A stretch of 64,000 nucleotides of DNA, taken from Microcebus murinus (taxonomy: Eukaryota; Chordata; Mammalia; Primates; Cheirogaleidae). The notes beneath the pieces were generated by a model. That model was not told where the DNA came from and ran no database searches. It saw nothing but the letters and a program-made list of their open reading frames with translations. Shown piece after piece: positions 54,400 through 64,000 of the stretch (positions are counted from its first letter, which is position 1; each line of letters begins with the position of its first letter). The translations under genes and the position numbers were made by a program. The stretch lies in NCBI RefSeq assembly GCF_040939455.1, contig NC_134108.1, positions 48,111,501 to 48,175,500 of the forward strand, given 5' to 3'.

Positions 54400-54736
54400 A
54401 TTTTTTATTTTTTTATTTTATTTTTTTGAGACAGAGTCTCACTTTGTTGCCTAGGCTATAGTGAGTGCCGTGGCATCAGCCTAGTTCACAGCAACCTCAA
54501 ACTCCTGGGCTCAAGCGATCTTCCTGCCTCAGCCTCCCAAGTAGCTGGGACTACAGGCATGCGCCAGCTAATTTTTTCTATATATATATTAGTTAGCCAA
54601 TTAATTTCTTTCTATTTATAGTAGAGACAGGGTCTCGCTCTTGCTCAGGCTGGTTTCAAACTCCTGACCTAGAGCAATCTGCCCGCCTCGGTTTCCCACA
54701 GTGCTAGGATTATAGGTATGAGCCACCACGCCCAAC
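54400..54736 (-). mobile_element. Strepsirrhine Alu
   Basis: T-rich start to ccaccacgcccaact. Confidence 0.92.
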
Positions 54737-55029
54737 TTTTTAATGTTTAGACCATACTTTTCAAATTCCTTATTGGCCTGTGATTAGGTCTTATTAGTTA
54801 TTTATGGGATTATCATTTAGCTGTTTTTGTTTAAAGCATAGGGCAGGCTGCATTCTGGTGTCAGGGAACAATTCCTCATATATTGGAACTGAAAAGTTTA
54901 GAATTAGGGCTAAAAAGCTGAGAATGCAAGGATGACTGGCTATGTCATATTTGGGTGGTTTTTCTTTCTTTTTCTGTTTTTCTGAAAACATAGTAAGTCA
55001 GAGACAAAGCTTGGGCACAGCACTGGGTT

Positions 55030-55455
55030 AAATGGTGTCCGCCTGAAATTTATTGTCTACCTGGAAACTGTGAATGTGACTTTATTCAGAAATAAAGTTA
55101 AAATAAGGTTATATTGGATTAGGGTGGGCCTTAAATCCAGTATGACTGGTGTCTTCATAAGAAGAGAGAAATTTGGACACAGAGACACAGAGGGAAGACA
55201 GCCCTGTGAAGACAGAGGCAGAGACTGGAGTTATGCTGCCATAAAGCAAGGAATGCTGAGGACTGCAGGCAACCACCCCAAGCTGAATAAGTAAGGAAAG
55301 ATCCTCCCCTGTAGCCTTCAGAGAGAACATGGCCCTGCAGACATCTTGATTTCAGACTGCTGGCCTCCAGAACTGTGAGATAATAAATTCCTGTTGTTTT
55401 AAGCCACTCAGTTTATGGTAATTTGTCACAGCAGCCCTAGGAAACTGACACAGGC
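55030..55455 (+). mobile_element. MLT1-like MaLR LTR
   Basis: tccagaactgtgagataata, gttgttttaagccactcag and cagcagccctaggaaactga mark the 3' half; gaatgtgactttattcagaa marks the 5' half. Confidence 0.88.
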
Positions 55456-56046
55456 ATTAATCAAGCTCTTCTTATACCCCATTAGCGGCAAGCGGGCAAC
55501 CTTCCCCTGGTCTGGCCTGCATCCTCATCCAACAGAGAGGAGCCTGCCTCTTATCCCACTGTTTCCCATTCCCCCTCTCAGCTGATCTGACATCCACGCT
55601 GTACTAAGGAGACCAGAGTCTGTTTCACCAACAGCCTTCAAGCTTAGGGCATCTTTATTTAAAGGAGCTCTGTCCTCAGACTTTTAATCAATGTTTAAGT
55701 AGTCTGAATATCTCTCCCAGTAGAGTAACAGGTATTTACATGGCTGTTAAATGCTCTGAAATCTGATTGGCCAGAGAACTGTTGCTGGTAGAGTGGAAAG
55801 AGCAATGGCCTCATACTGAGACAATGGACATCTCAAAGGCAATGGTAACTACACATTCTTTGTATTTCATGAGCTCTGTGACCCTTGTATACGCTGAGAA
55901 AGGGGAAATCATGACTGATATCAGCCATACGTAGAAAAAAAAGAAAGCAGTGGTAGTCATTTGAACATATACAAAACAGTCTTTAAAATAGGGAGGATAG
56001 AGTTATTCTGTGGGACCATTTAATAGTGATAAATGGCAATATTGAT
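55456..56046. other. No assigned feature
   Basis: Possibly old LTR-derived; I recognise no family. Confidence 0.45.
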
Positions 56047-56048
56047 AC

Positions 56049-56340
56049 AGTAGTCTCTGCTTATCCATGGTTTCAGTTACCTGTGGTATAGTATGATAAG
56101 ATATTTTGAGAGAGAAAAAGAAACAGCACGTTCACATAACTTCTATTATAGTACATTATTATGATTGCTCTATTTTATTATTGTTGTTAATCTCTTACTG
56201 TGTCTAATATATAAATTAAGCTTTATCATAGGTATATGTATATAGGAAAAAGCGATGTATGTAGGATTCAGGACTATCTAGGTTTCGGCATCCACATGGG
56301 AGTCTTGGAACATATCCCCTGAGGATTGAGGGGACCACTG
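56049..56340 (+). mobile_element. Tigger-type DNA transposon (non-autonomous)
   Basis: TA-flanked, CAGTAGTCTCTGCTTATCC at the left and ggattgaggggaccactg at the right. Confidence 0.85.
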
Positions 56341-56374
56341 TACTGGACATTGCAGTCTTTGTCCCTTACAGTCT

Positions 56375-56562
56375 TAGAGACCTGGGTTTAAATCCTATCA
56401 CTGATTAACTGTAATACAACATAAATTATCCTCCTGGAACCTGAGTTTTCTTATAGGTAAAATGGAGATAATATAATACATATCTTTCTCATAGAGCAGC
56501 TATAAGGATATTACCTAACTCATGTCTGGGATTCAATAAATGTTAGCTCTCATTATTACTCC
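56375..56562 (+). mobile_element. MIR SINE
   Basis: gacctgggtttaaatcc, gtaaaatggagataata and ttcaataaatgttagctc follow MIR order. Confidence 0.85.
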
Positions 56563-57110
56563 TCTTAATTTCTAAGAAACACACCAAAGCTGTCATTCTT
56601 TCCTCAAGCCCCTTGCTTATCTCCACTGCTTTTTTTTCTCTGCATTTGATCATGCTTTCCACTACATATGAAAAATACAAGTTATTATTTTTATTATAAT
56701 GAGGCTAGGAATCACCTTCACCTTCTCAATCCCCTTTTCTTCATGTGTACACAATCTTTCTCTCCTCATCCACCTTTGGAAGGCGCCCTTTTCTTCTTTC
56801 GATGTGAAGCTACATGTGCCTGGATTCTGCCTCTTGGGGCTCCATATATTAGCCCCACTATTTCCTTGGTTCACCTTTTCTTTCTCTACCAGCTCTTTCC
56901 CCTTAATATATGAAAAGTTCCTTTCTCTTATTAAAAATAAACGGAAAACAAAACTCTCAATCTCTCTTAACCACAGTAGCTACAGTCCTAACTTTCTCCT
57001 TCTTTTCTTAGCCAAGCTCCTACATTTTTTGCCAACTTAAAATTTATTTATATGAAAAGGAAACATCTCATGGATTAAAATTCAAAAAGGCATGCATACA
57101 GTAAAACTTC
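56563..57110. other. No assigned feature
   Basis: Pyrimidine-rich; overlapping 70-110-codon open frames on the plus strand have low-complexity Phe/Ser/Leu composition and no visible homology. Confidence 0.5.
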
Positions 57111-57118
57111 TCCTTTAG

Positions 57119-57487
<369 letters not shown>

Positions 57488-58188
57488 ACTTCTCCTGTCT
57501 ACTCCCAATTCTCAAGTACACAGTTCCCCTTTTCTGAGCAAACAGTTTTTTGTGGTCTTTTTTTAGAGCTAAGTCTATGCATATACAAGCAAATGTGTAC
57601 ATTTTCTTTTTTACAAAAATGTTAGCATATTATAAATGCTCTTCTGATTGTTGCTTTTATCATTTAAAATATATCTTGCAGGTCTTTTCATGTCAGTACA
57701 TAAACAATTTATTCTCCCATTGCTCATGTCTTCAGAAAAACAGATGCCAAGACAGGATTAGACACTCAAGAGATTTATTGGAGGAGATGCTTGTGAGGAA
57801 AAAAAGGGGAGGAAGCTGGAGGAGCCATCAGGCTGTGATGCAGGTCTTGTTGGGAAAATATGATTGAGGAATTAGTGAAATGTGGCTCATAAGACCATTA
57901 TTTTATTGTATAACCCAATATTACTATATTAAAGACAGAAACAGGAGTTTGCAGGGTTTTGCCCTAAAGGAATGTGTAGTCTCAATGGTTCACTTATTAG
58001 AGGCTGCTATCATGGGAGAGCTCTCAAATCTCCAGTGGGGATGTTTTTTAGGAAGGCTTCCCGGTATCTCAAAATCTGTGATCTTCCTTGTGTCTTGAAA
58101 GACAAGACAAGGCAAATATGGCCCACAGGATGGGGAGACAATAAATGCACTTTGCCCAGAGATGTGTCCTGGTGGATATAAACAACCC
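57488..58188. other. Possible old interspersed repeat
   Basis: About 57740-57870 (gagatttattggaggagatg, ggaagctggaggagcc) resembles 59600-59700 in motif order. Family not recognised. Confidence 0.4.
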
Positions 58189-58190
58189 AT

Positions 58191-58531
58191 TTTTTTTTTT
58201 TTTTTTTTTTTTGAGACAGAGTCTCGCTTTGTTGCCCAGGCTAGAGTGAGTACCATGGCGTCAGCCTAGCTCACAGCAACCTTAAATTCCTGGGCTCAAG
58301 CAATCCTGCTGCCTCAGCCTCCCGAGTAGCTGGGACTACAGGCATGTGCCACCATGCCCGGCTAATTTTTTCTATATATATGTTAGTTGGCCAATTAATT
58401 TCTTTCTATTTATAGTAGAGACAGGGTCTCACTCTTGCTCAGGCTGGTTTTGAACTCCTGACCTCAAGCAATCCACCCGCTTCGGCCTCCCAGAGTGCTA
58501 GGATTATAGTCGTGAGCCACCGCGCCCGATC
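58191..58531 (-). mobile_element. Strepsirrhine Alu
   Basis: Flanked by taaacaacccatt/taaacaacctatt. Confidence 0.95.
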
Positions 58532-58532
58532 T

Positions 58533-59100
58533 AAACAACCTATTTTATTAGAGATGGGCTTCTTGCTCTCTCCTGTCTGTCTACCTTTAAGTCCACCATA
58601 ACTAATCAAAGAAATATTGAGTCACTAGACCTCTTTTGTTTTACCTTTGTTAATTGACAACTACCTCTTTAGAAGTTAGCCCCTGAAAGACTTTGTAGCT
58701 GTTTGTTCACTTGGATAGATTAAAAGCCCCTTGAGAGGACTTTTGACCCTAACCCACTACCTGTATCCTTTAGCAACTGCATTCCCTAATATGCAAATAT
58801 GTTACCCTGACAACTGGTAATTGATGTCTGTGATTATAAAAACCTGTATGAATCTAATCATATTGCTGGCAGTTATGGAGATCTGCCAGTCCCCTAGGAA
58901 CTTCCTGCTGTGTTATATCTGATCTTTATATATATATATATATAACTATAAACTATACCTTAGTCTCTGTGTATTCTTTTATTTCTTTCTGTTGCCTATC
59001 AATTTCCTTATCCTCTGTGGCAACCCCTATCTTAGAGACCTGGCTCCGTGGGGAGAAGTAGCTAATCTCCTTGTGGGCCTGCCTCAATTACTCTCGCCCC
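58533..59100 (+). mobile_element. Possible LTR-like sequence
   Basis: gattataaaaacctgtatg, then ccttagtctctgtgtattc and ggcaacccctatcttagaga give an LTR R-U5-like order. Boundaries unclear. Confidence 0.35.
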
Positions 59101-59917
59101 ACAAGGTCTGACCTCTGTGAAGAGGAGAGGGAAGGAAGGAGGGTTGGGTAGGCAGTGACTTGGACTGCAACACAGTTCTAAGAAAGTTTTAGCCAGGCTG
59201 ATGGAGAGCCCTCAAGCAAAGCCACTCATTAGAGGAATCCTGCTTCCTGTGGGAATGGGTCTGCCTTACTATCCTTGCTATGCTCAGTCATGGGCTGTGA
59301 ATAGCTCATGGGAAGTGTGGACTAGGTGCAAATGCTGTAGGTTCAGAGCTCAGCAGCTGGGGCTTCCCTGCAGACGGAGATCTGAGAGGAATATTTTCAC
59401 AGCCTTTACATTATTCTTAGTGTTGCATAATTATTTATTGATGGAAGTGCTATACTTTACCTAGTCCCTTCCCCATGAACATTTATGTTGTTTCTAGTCT
59501 ATTCTTACTATAAACAATGCTCAATGAATGACCTTGTTTTATATCATCATGCACATCGGGGGGAGTATCACAAGTTGGGCTCCTGGAGAAGCAGACTATG
59601 AGATAGAGAATAACAGATTACTTTATTAGGGAGTGTACTTGGGTTCTATATCTGTGGAAGGGAAAGAAAGCAAGCAAGATTGGGGAGACTAAGCAGTTGG
59701 TCTGCAATGCATTCTTAGTGATGGCCTCAAGTAACCCCACAGGGAGTTCTGAAGATAGGATGACCTGTTAGAATCATCCTAAAGTGGGGTGAGAGATTTA
59801 GGCTTTTTATGCCCCCTGCATGATCAGTCATTGGAGATAGGTTGTTCTGGGAAAATGGCACAACCTTTAGGTGAGGTGACTCTTCAGCAAAGGCAATTCC
59901 TCAAGAGGGCTGCACTT
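59101..59917. other. Unassigned, probably old repeat
   Basis: Contains a segment (59570-59915) similar in motif order to 57740-57870. A plus-strand 87-codon open frame at 59201-59464 has no recognised domain. Confidence 0.4.
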
Positions 59918-60014
59918 TTGCTCAGGCTGGTTTCAAACTCCTGATCTTGAGCAATCCACTCACCTCAGCCTCCCAGAGAGCTAGGATTACAGGCACGAGT
60001 CACCACACCAGGCC
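59918..60014 (-). mobile_element. Alu left-arm fragment
   Basis: Starts ttttgctcaggctgg and ends ccacaccaggcc; right arm missing. Confidence 0.85.
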
Positions 60015-60032
60015 CGCAATAGCTTCTTTATT

Positions 60033-60374
60033 TTTTATTTATTTATTTTTTTTTTTGAGACAGAGTCTCGCTTTGTTGCCCAGGCTAGAGTGAGTGCCGT
60101 GGCGTCAGCCTAGCTCACAGCAACCTCAAACTCCTGGGCTTGAGTGATCCTTTTGCCTCAGCCTCCAGGGTAGCTGGGACTACAGGCATGCGCCACCATG
60201 CCCGGCTAATTTTTTTATATATATATCAGTTGGCCAATTAATTTCTTTCTATTTATAGTAGAGACGGGGTCTCGCTCTTGCTCAGGCTGGTTTTGAACTC
60301 CTGACCTTGAGCAATCCGCCCGCCTCGGCCTCCCAAGAGCTAGGATTACAGGCGTGAGCCACAGCGCCCGGCCG
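60033..60374 (-). mobile_element. Young-subfamily Alu
   Basis: TSD aatagcttctttatt at 60018-60032 and 60375-60389. Confidence 0.96.
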
Positions 60375-60466
60375 AATAGCTTCTTTATTATCTTCTTTCT
60401 CACCTTCTTCCAATCTATGCTGAACACTTTTGTCAGAAGGATGTTTTGAGTACACAAGACTTATAG

Positions 60467-60795
60467 GCCAGGACTGGTGGCTCACGCCTGTGATCCTAGC
60501 ACTTTGGGAGGCTAAGGCAGGAGGACTGCTTGAGGCCAGGAATTTGAGACCAGTCTGAGCAAGAGGGAGACTCTGTCTCTACAAAAAATAGGTACACTAG
60601 CCAGGAGTGGTGGTGCATGCCTATAGTCCCAGCTACTCGAGAGGCTGAGGAAGGAGGATGGCTTGAACCCGGGAGTTTGAGGTTGCAGTGAGCTATGCAA
60701 GAGTCACTATGCTAGAGTCACTGCACTCTTAGCCAGGGCAACTGAGCAAGTCCCTGAGTCAAAAAAAAAAAAAAACCCGACATAAATTAAATAAA
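60467..60795 (+). mobile_element. Alu (old)
   Basis: ggccaggactggtggctcac to A-rich and AAAT tail. Confidence 0.92.
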
Positions 60796-60799
60796 TAAA

Positions 60800-61335
60800 T
60801 AAATGGACTGATTATAGTTCTCCTTAGCTTAAAGGTTTTTAATGACTTCCTATTGCCTACAGAATAATGAAATCTAACACCTCTGCTCAACATATATAGC
60901 TCTTCATAATTTGACTTCTGCTTGTCTGTCCAGTCTCCTCTGGACTGGATAACATTCCCTTTTCCTACCTTGATCTTTAATATTCAAACTAATTGCATCC
61001 CTCAGAATATATCATGTTCTCTCATAATATATGTACATGCTGTTTTGTCTGACATAATTCTGTGTCTTCTACTCCTCCACTTGTCCTTCGAATAAGGTCC
61101 TACTCATTCTCTAAATTTTGGCTCAAACCCACCTAGTTCATAAAGCCTACTCTAATTTCCCTAGAACTCTGCCTATTCTACCATTGCTCTTTGTACTCAT
61201 GCAGTATATTTTTTATTTGCTTGTATGTTTATTTCTTAAGTAGTTTTAGTTTCCAGGTGGAAAATGACCAATTTTTGTCTGGTATTTCCAGTACTTACTG
61301 TAGTGCCTGGCAATAAAAGCAACTCAGATTCTTCT
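60800..61335 (+). mobile_element. L2 LINE 3' region
   Basis: Follows L2 order: gacttcctattgcctacaga, catgctgttttgtctg, aaagcctactctaatttccc, and tgtagtgcctggcaataaaa. Confidence 0.8.
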
Positions 61336-61806
61336 AGATTGAAGATACCTTCTGAGTCTGAGGAAGTTTTCTAGGAGACGGTGTCATAGTAAATAACAAT
61401 CCTTCCCCTTTCCTCCCCTCTAGTTTTCCAAGTTTCTTTCAAAACCTGGCAGGTGGTTCACTAACTTTCCTTATCTACCACTGCAGATAGAATTGACCAC
61501 TCCTTTCTTTGTGCTTCTGCTGAATGTGTTATGTAAGTCCTATCCTAGCACCAATCATGTTTAAGTTTGTATCCCAAGCATCTGAGACGTTAGGCACTCT
61601 ATTCATTGTAGGGGAGGAAAAAATGGCTTCCCTCTACTCTTCCAGGTTCTTTGGCTGGTCTATAAATTAAATTGCCATAAATCAGATTAACAGGAGAAAA
61701 GTAGTTTTAATTAGGTATATATGCTTGGGACTCTCACAAAATGCGAGACTCAAAGAAGGGGCAGATGATAGCATAGCATCCTGACCTACACAAAGAAATG
61801 GGCTAG
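61336..61806. other. Unassigned, possibly old repeat
   Basis: 61590-61790 looks repeat-derived (aaattgccataaatcagatt), but I cannot name a family. Confidence 0.4.
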
Positions 61807-61937
61807 GAGAGATGGTCCCAGCTGTAGCAGCTGTAGGCTGAGGTGGGAGGATCATTGAGTCCAAGAGTTCAAGGCTAGCCTGGGCAACATAGTGAGAACC
61901 TGTCAGTTGAAAAAGACAAAAAACAAAACAAAACAAA
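61807..61937 (+). mobile_element. Diverged Alu/FLAM-like fragment
   Basis: ggctgaggtgggaggatca and agcctgggcaacatagtgag with an A-rich end. Confidence 0.65.
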
Positions 61938-62729
61938 AAAATTGGAGCTTAGGGCTTCTTGGGCATGGTGGAGACAAATTAAGGGAAGTTTGGGAGTAGA
62001 ACTATAACATGACTAAAGGTTGCCTTGTTATGCAGACAAGTCTCTCAGGTGATAGAAGCTGACTAGAAGCAGCTCTCTTCTGTACTAAGGACATCACATT
62101 AATGAAATTTTCGTTTATAGATGTAAATTCCTCTTTACAAAAGGGGAGTTTTATCCTTTCTTTTAGGCCGTAGAGGGGGAGGTGAAGCACTTCCTGTGTG
62201 GCTGGTTCTCAATTTATTTTAGCTTAAAGTTATCAATATGTCAGAGTGTCACATTTTGGGGTGTCATATTCTGGATTCCTGCAGCCATATTTTGTCCTGA
62301 GCCCCAGCACCATAATGAACCAGTCCCTTTAAGAAAGGGACTTTCTTAAACATTCTAGGGGAATCTCATCATTATACATAAACTGTAAAAAATCCTTTAC
62401 AATCCAACCCAAACGATTGTTTCTAAAATGATGCATCCTCCAGGCACTTTAATTGTCCTTAGACAGATGGCCAAAGCTTGGCTACCGGAACAGCATATGC
62501 TAGGAGAAAGCTGACGAGCGCCAAGCAAAGGATGATTGGCTGCCGGGGCTGAGAAGTTACATGTTCTCCTCAGACCAACGCAGGAACTAAAAAACCGCTG
62601 AACGTTCAGGTTTTGAAATACGGTTTTTGCATCCTAAAGAAAAAAGATTAACCTATCAGGAAGAACCGAGCACATCCAATTACCAATCAAGAGCGGGAAA
62701 GAAGCCAAAGCCTGGGGATACCCAGGCAC
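61938..62729. other. Upstream of CDK19: no assigned feature
   Basis: AT-rich to about 62.45 kb, then CpG content rises toward the island. ccaattaccaatcaag near 62677 has CCAAT-like motifs. No exon recognised. Confidence 0.5.
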
Positions 62730-62736
62730 CGATGAG

Positions 62737-62786
62737 GACGTCATTCCCTAGTCCCCGCCAATGAGCGGCTGGACGGGGGGCGGGGC
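62737..62786 (+). promoter_or_regulatory. Upstream promoter elements: CRE-like, CCAAT and GC boxes
   Basis: GACGTCA (62737-62743), CCAAT (62758-62762) and GGGGGCGGGGC (62776-62786) cluster within 50 bp at the left edge of the CDK19 CpG island. They could serve CDK19 or a divergent noncoding transcript. Motif matches only. Confidence 0.5.
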
Positions 62787-63121
62787 AATAGGCGGACTAA
62801 TTGCCTTAGAAAACAAACAACGATCTGCAGTACAACTGTACTAAGCACAGTCCTAGCAGCTGGAGCTAACTCCTGAGCATGGCGCTGACTGCATGCTTTC
62901 CACTCTCCTTCTCGTCTGGGGCTAGCCACAGTGGAGCATCCTTTATCTACCAGAGCAGGGGCCTCCTTTCCACTACGTCCCACAGAATCGCAGACAGCAC
63001 ACTGTAACTTTGCGCTTTCTACCTTCCCAGGAGCTGGGAGTCGGTTGCTACCTGAGGGGTGCGGCCCAAGTGCGCAGGCGTACATGCCTTTCGGGGGCGA
63101 GGCCGTGGCGGCCCGAGGTAA

Positions 63122-63136
63122 CCTGGGAGCTGTATT
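63122..63136 (-). promoter_or_regulatory. ZNF143/SBS-like motif (minus strand)
   Basis: The minus strand reads AATACAGCTCCCAGG, matching the ACTACANNTCCCAG core recognised by ZNF143 (Staf) and associated THAP11/HCFC1 at all but one position. It is inverted relative to a second match 42 bp away. Confidence 0.5.
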
Positions 63137-63178
63137 TCCTACGCGGCCCAAGCAGCCGCGGCTTCTCAGGCCTTCGGG

Positions 63179-63195
63179 ACTACATTTCCCAGGAG
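63179..63195 (+). promoter_or_regulatory. ZNF143/SBS-like motif (plus strand)
   Basis: ACTACATTTCCCAGGAG matches the ACTACANNTCCCAG core fully. It lies about 350 bp upstream of the CDK19 ATG, a common position for ZNF143 sites in CpG-island promoters. Confidence 0.6.
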
Positions 63196-63199
63196 CCTC

Positions 63200-64000
<801 letters not shown>

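Noticed and set aside
56699..57040. 113-codon plus-strand frame
   Set aside because: Phe/Ser/Leu-rich translation of pyrimidine-rich DNA, with an overlapping frame in another phase; no homology.

Overview
This window is nuclear DNA from a primate, most probably a strepsirrhine and probably a lemur. More than 60 Alu-type SINEs fill it. Most of them carry the extended AT-rich middle linker (attaattggccaactaatat) typical of strepsirrhine Alus, and several share a diagnostic deletion that marks a young, lineage-specific subfamily. L2, MIR, MER5A, Tigger, MaLR LTR and old L1 fragments form the usual mammalian background.

Two protein-coding genes enter the window, head to head. AMD1 (S-adenosylmethionine decarboxylase) lies on the minus strand. 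Exon 1 is at about 16.09-16.53 kb, with a TATA box, a long 5' UTR and the six-codon MAGDIS upstream ORF. Exon 2 is at 458-544, and later exons lie beyond the left edge. CDK19 (Mediator kinase) lies on the plus strand. Its first coding exon ends at 63661 and the rest lies beyond the right edge. The order and orientation fit human 6q21. Each promoter sits in a CpG island (about 14.8-17.3 kb and 62.7-64.0 kb).

The roughly 46.7 kb between the two promoters shows no intact protein gene. It holds an RPL41 processed pseudogene (20.3-20.7 kb), an hAT transposase remnant (42.0-42.5 kb), three copies of one ERV LTR (36.9, 40.6 and 43.8 kb), other solo LTRs, a short non-autonomous hAT element (46.04-46.26 kb), L2 fragments and dense Alu clusters. 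Intron 1 of AMD1 (15.5 kb) holds L1, MER5A and MIR fragments, many Alus, and a full-length 7SL RNA retropseudogene inserted in the linker of an Alu.

I found no new multi-gene system. The points most worth following up are translational-control features (the AMD1 uORF; an AUG-less in-frame 5' extension and two uORFs in CDK19), paired ZNF143-like motifs upstream of CDK19, and several layered insertions with clear target-site duplications (TSDs) that give a relative chronology. Repeat family names are from memory of consensus features and were not checked against a database. Repeat edges are approximate except where a TSD is quoted.
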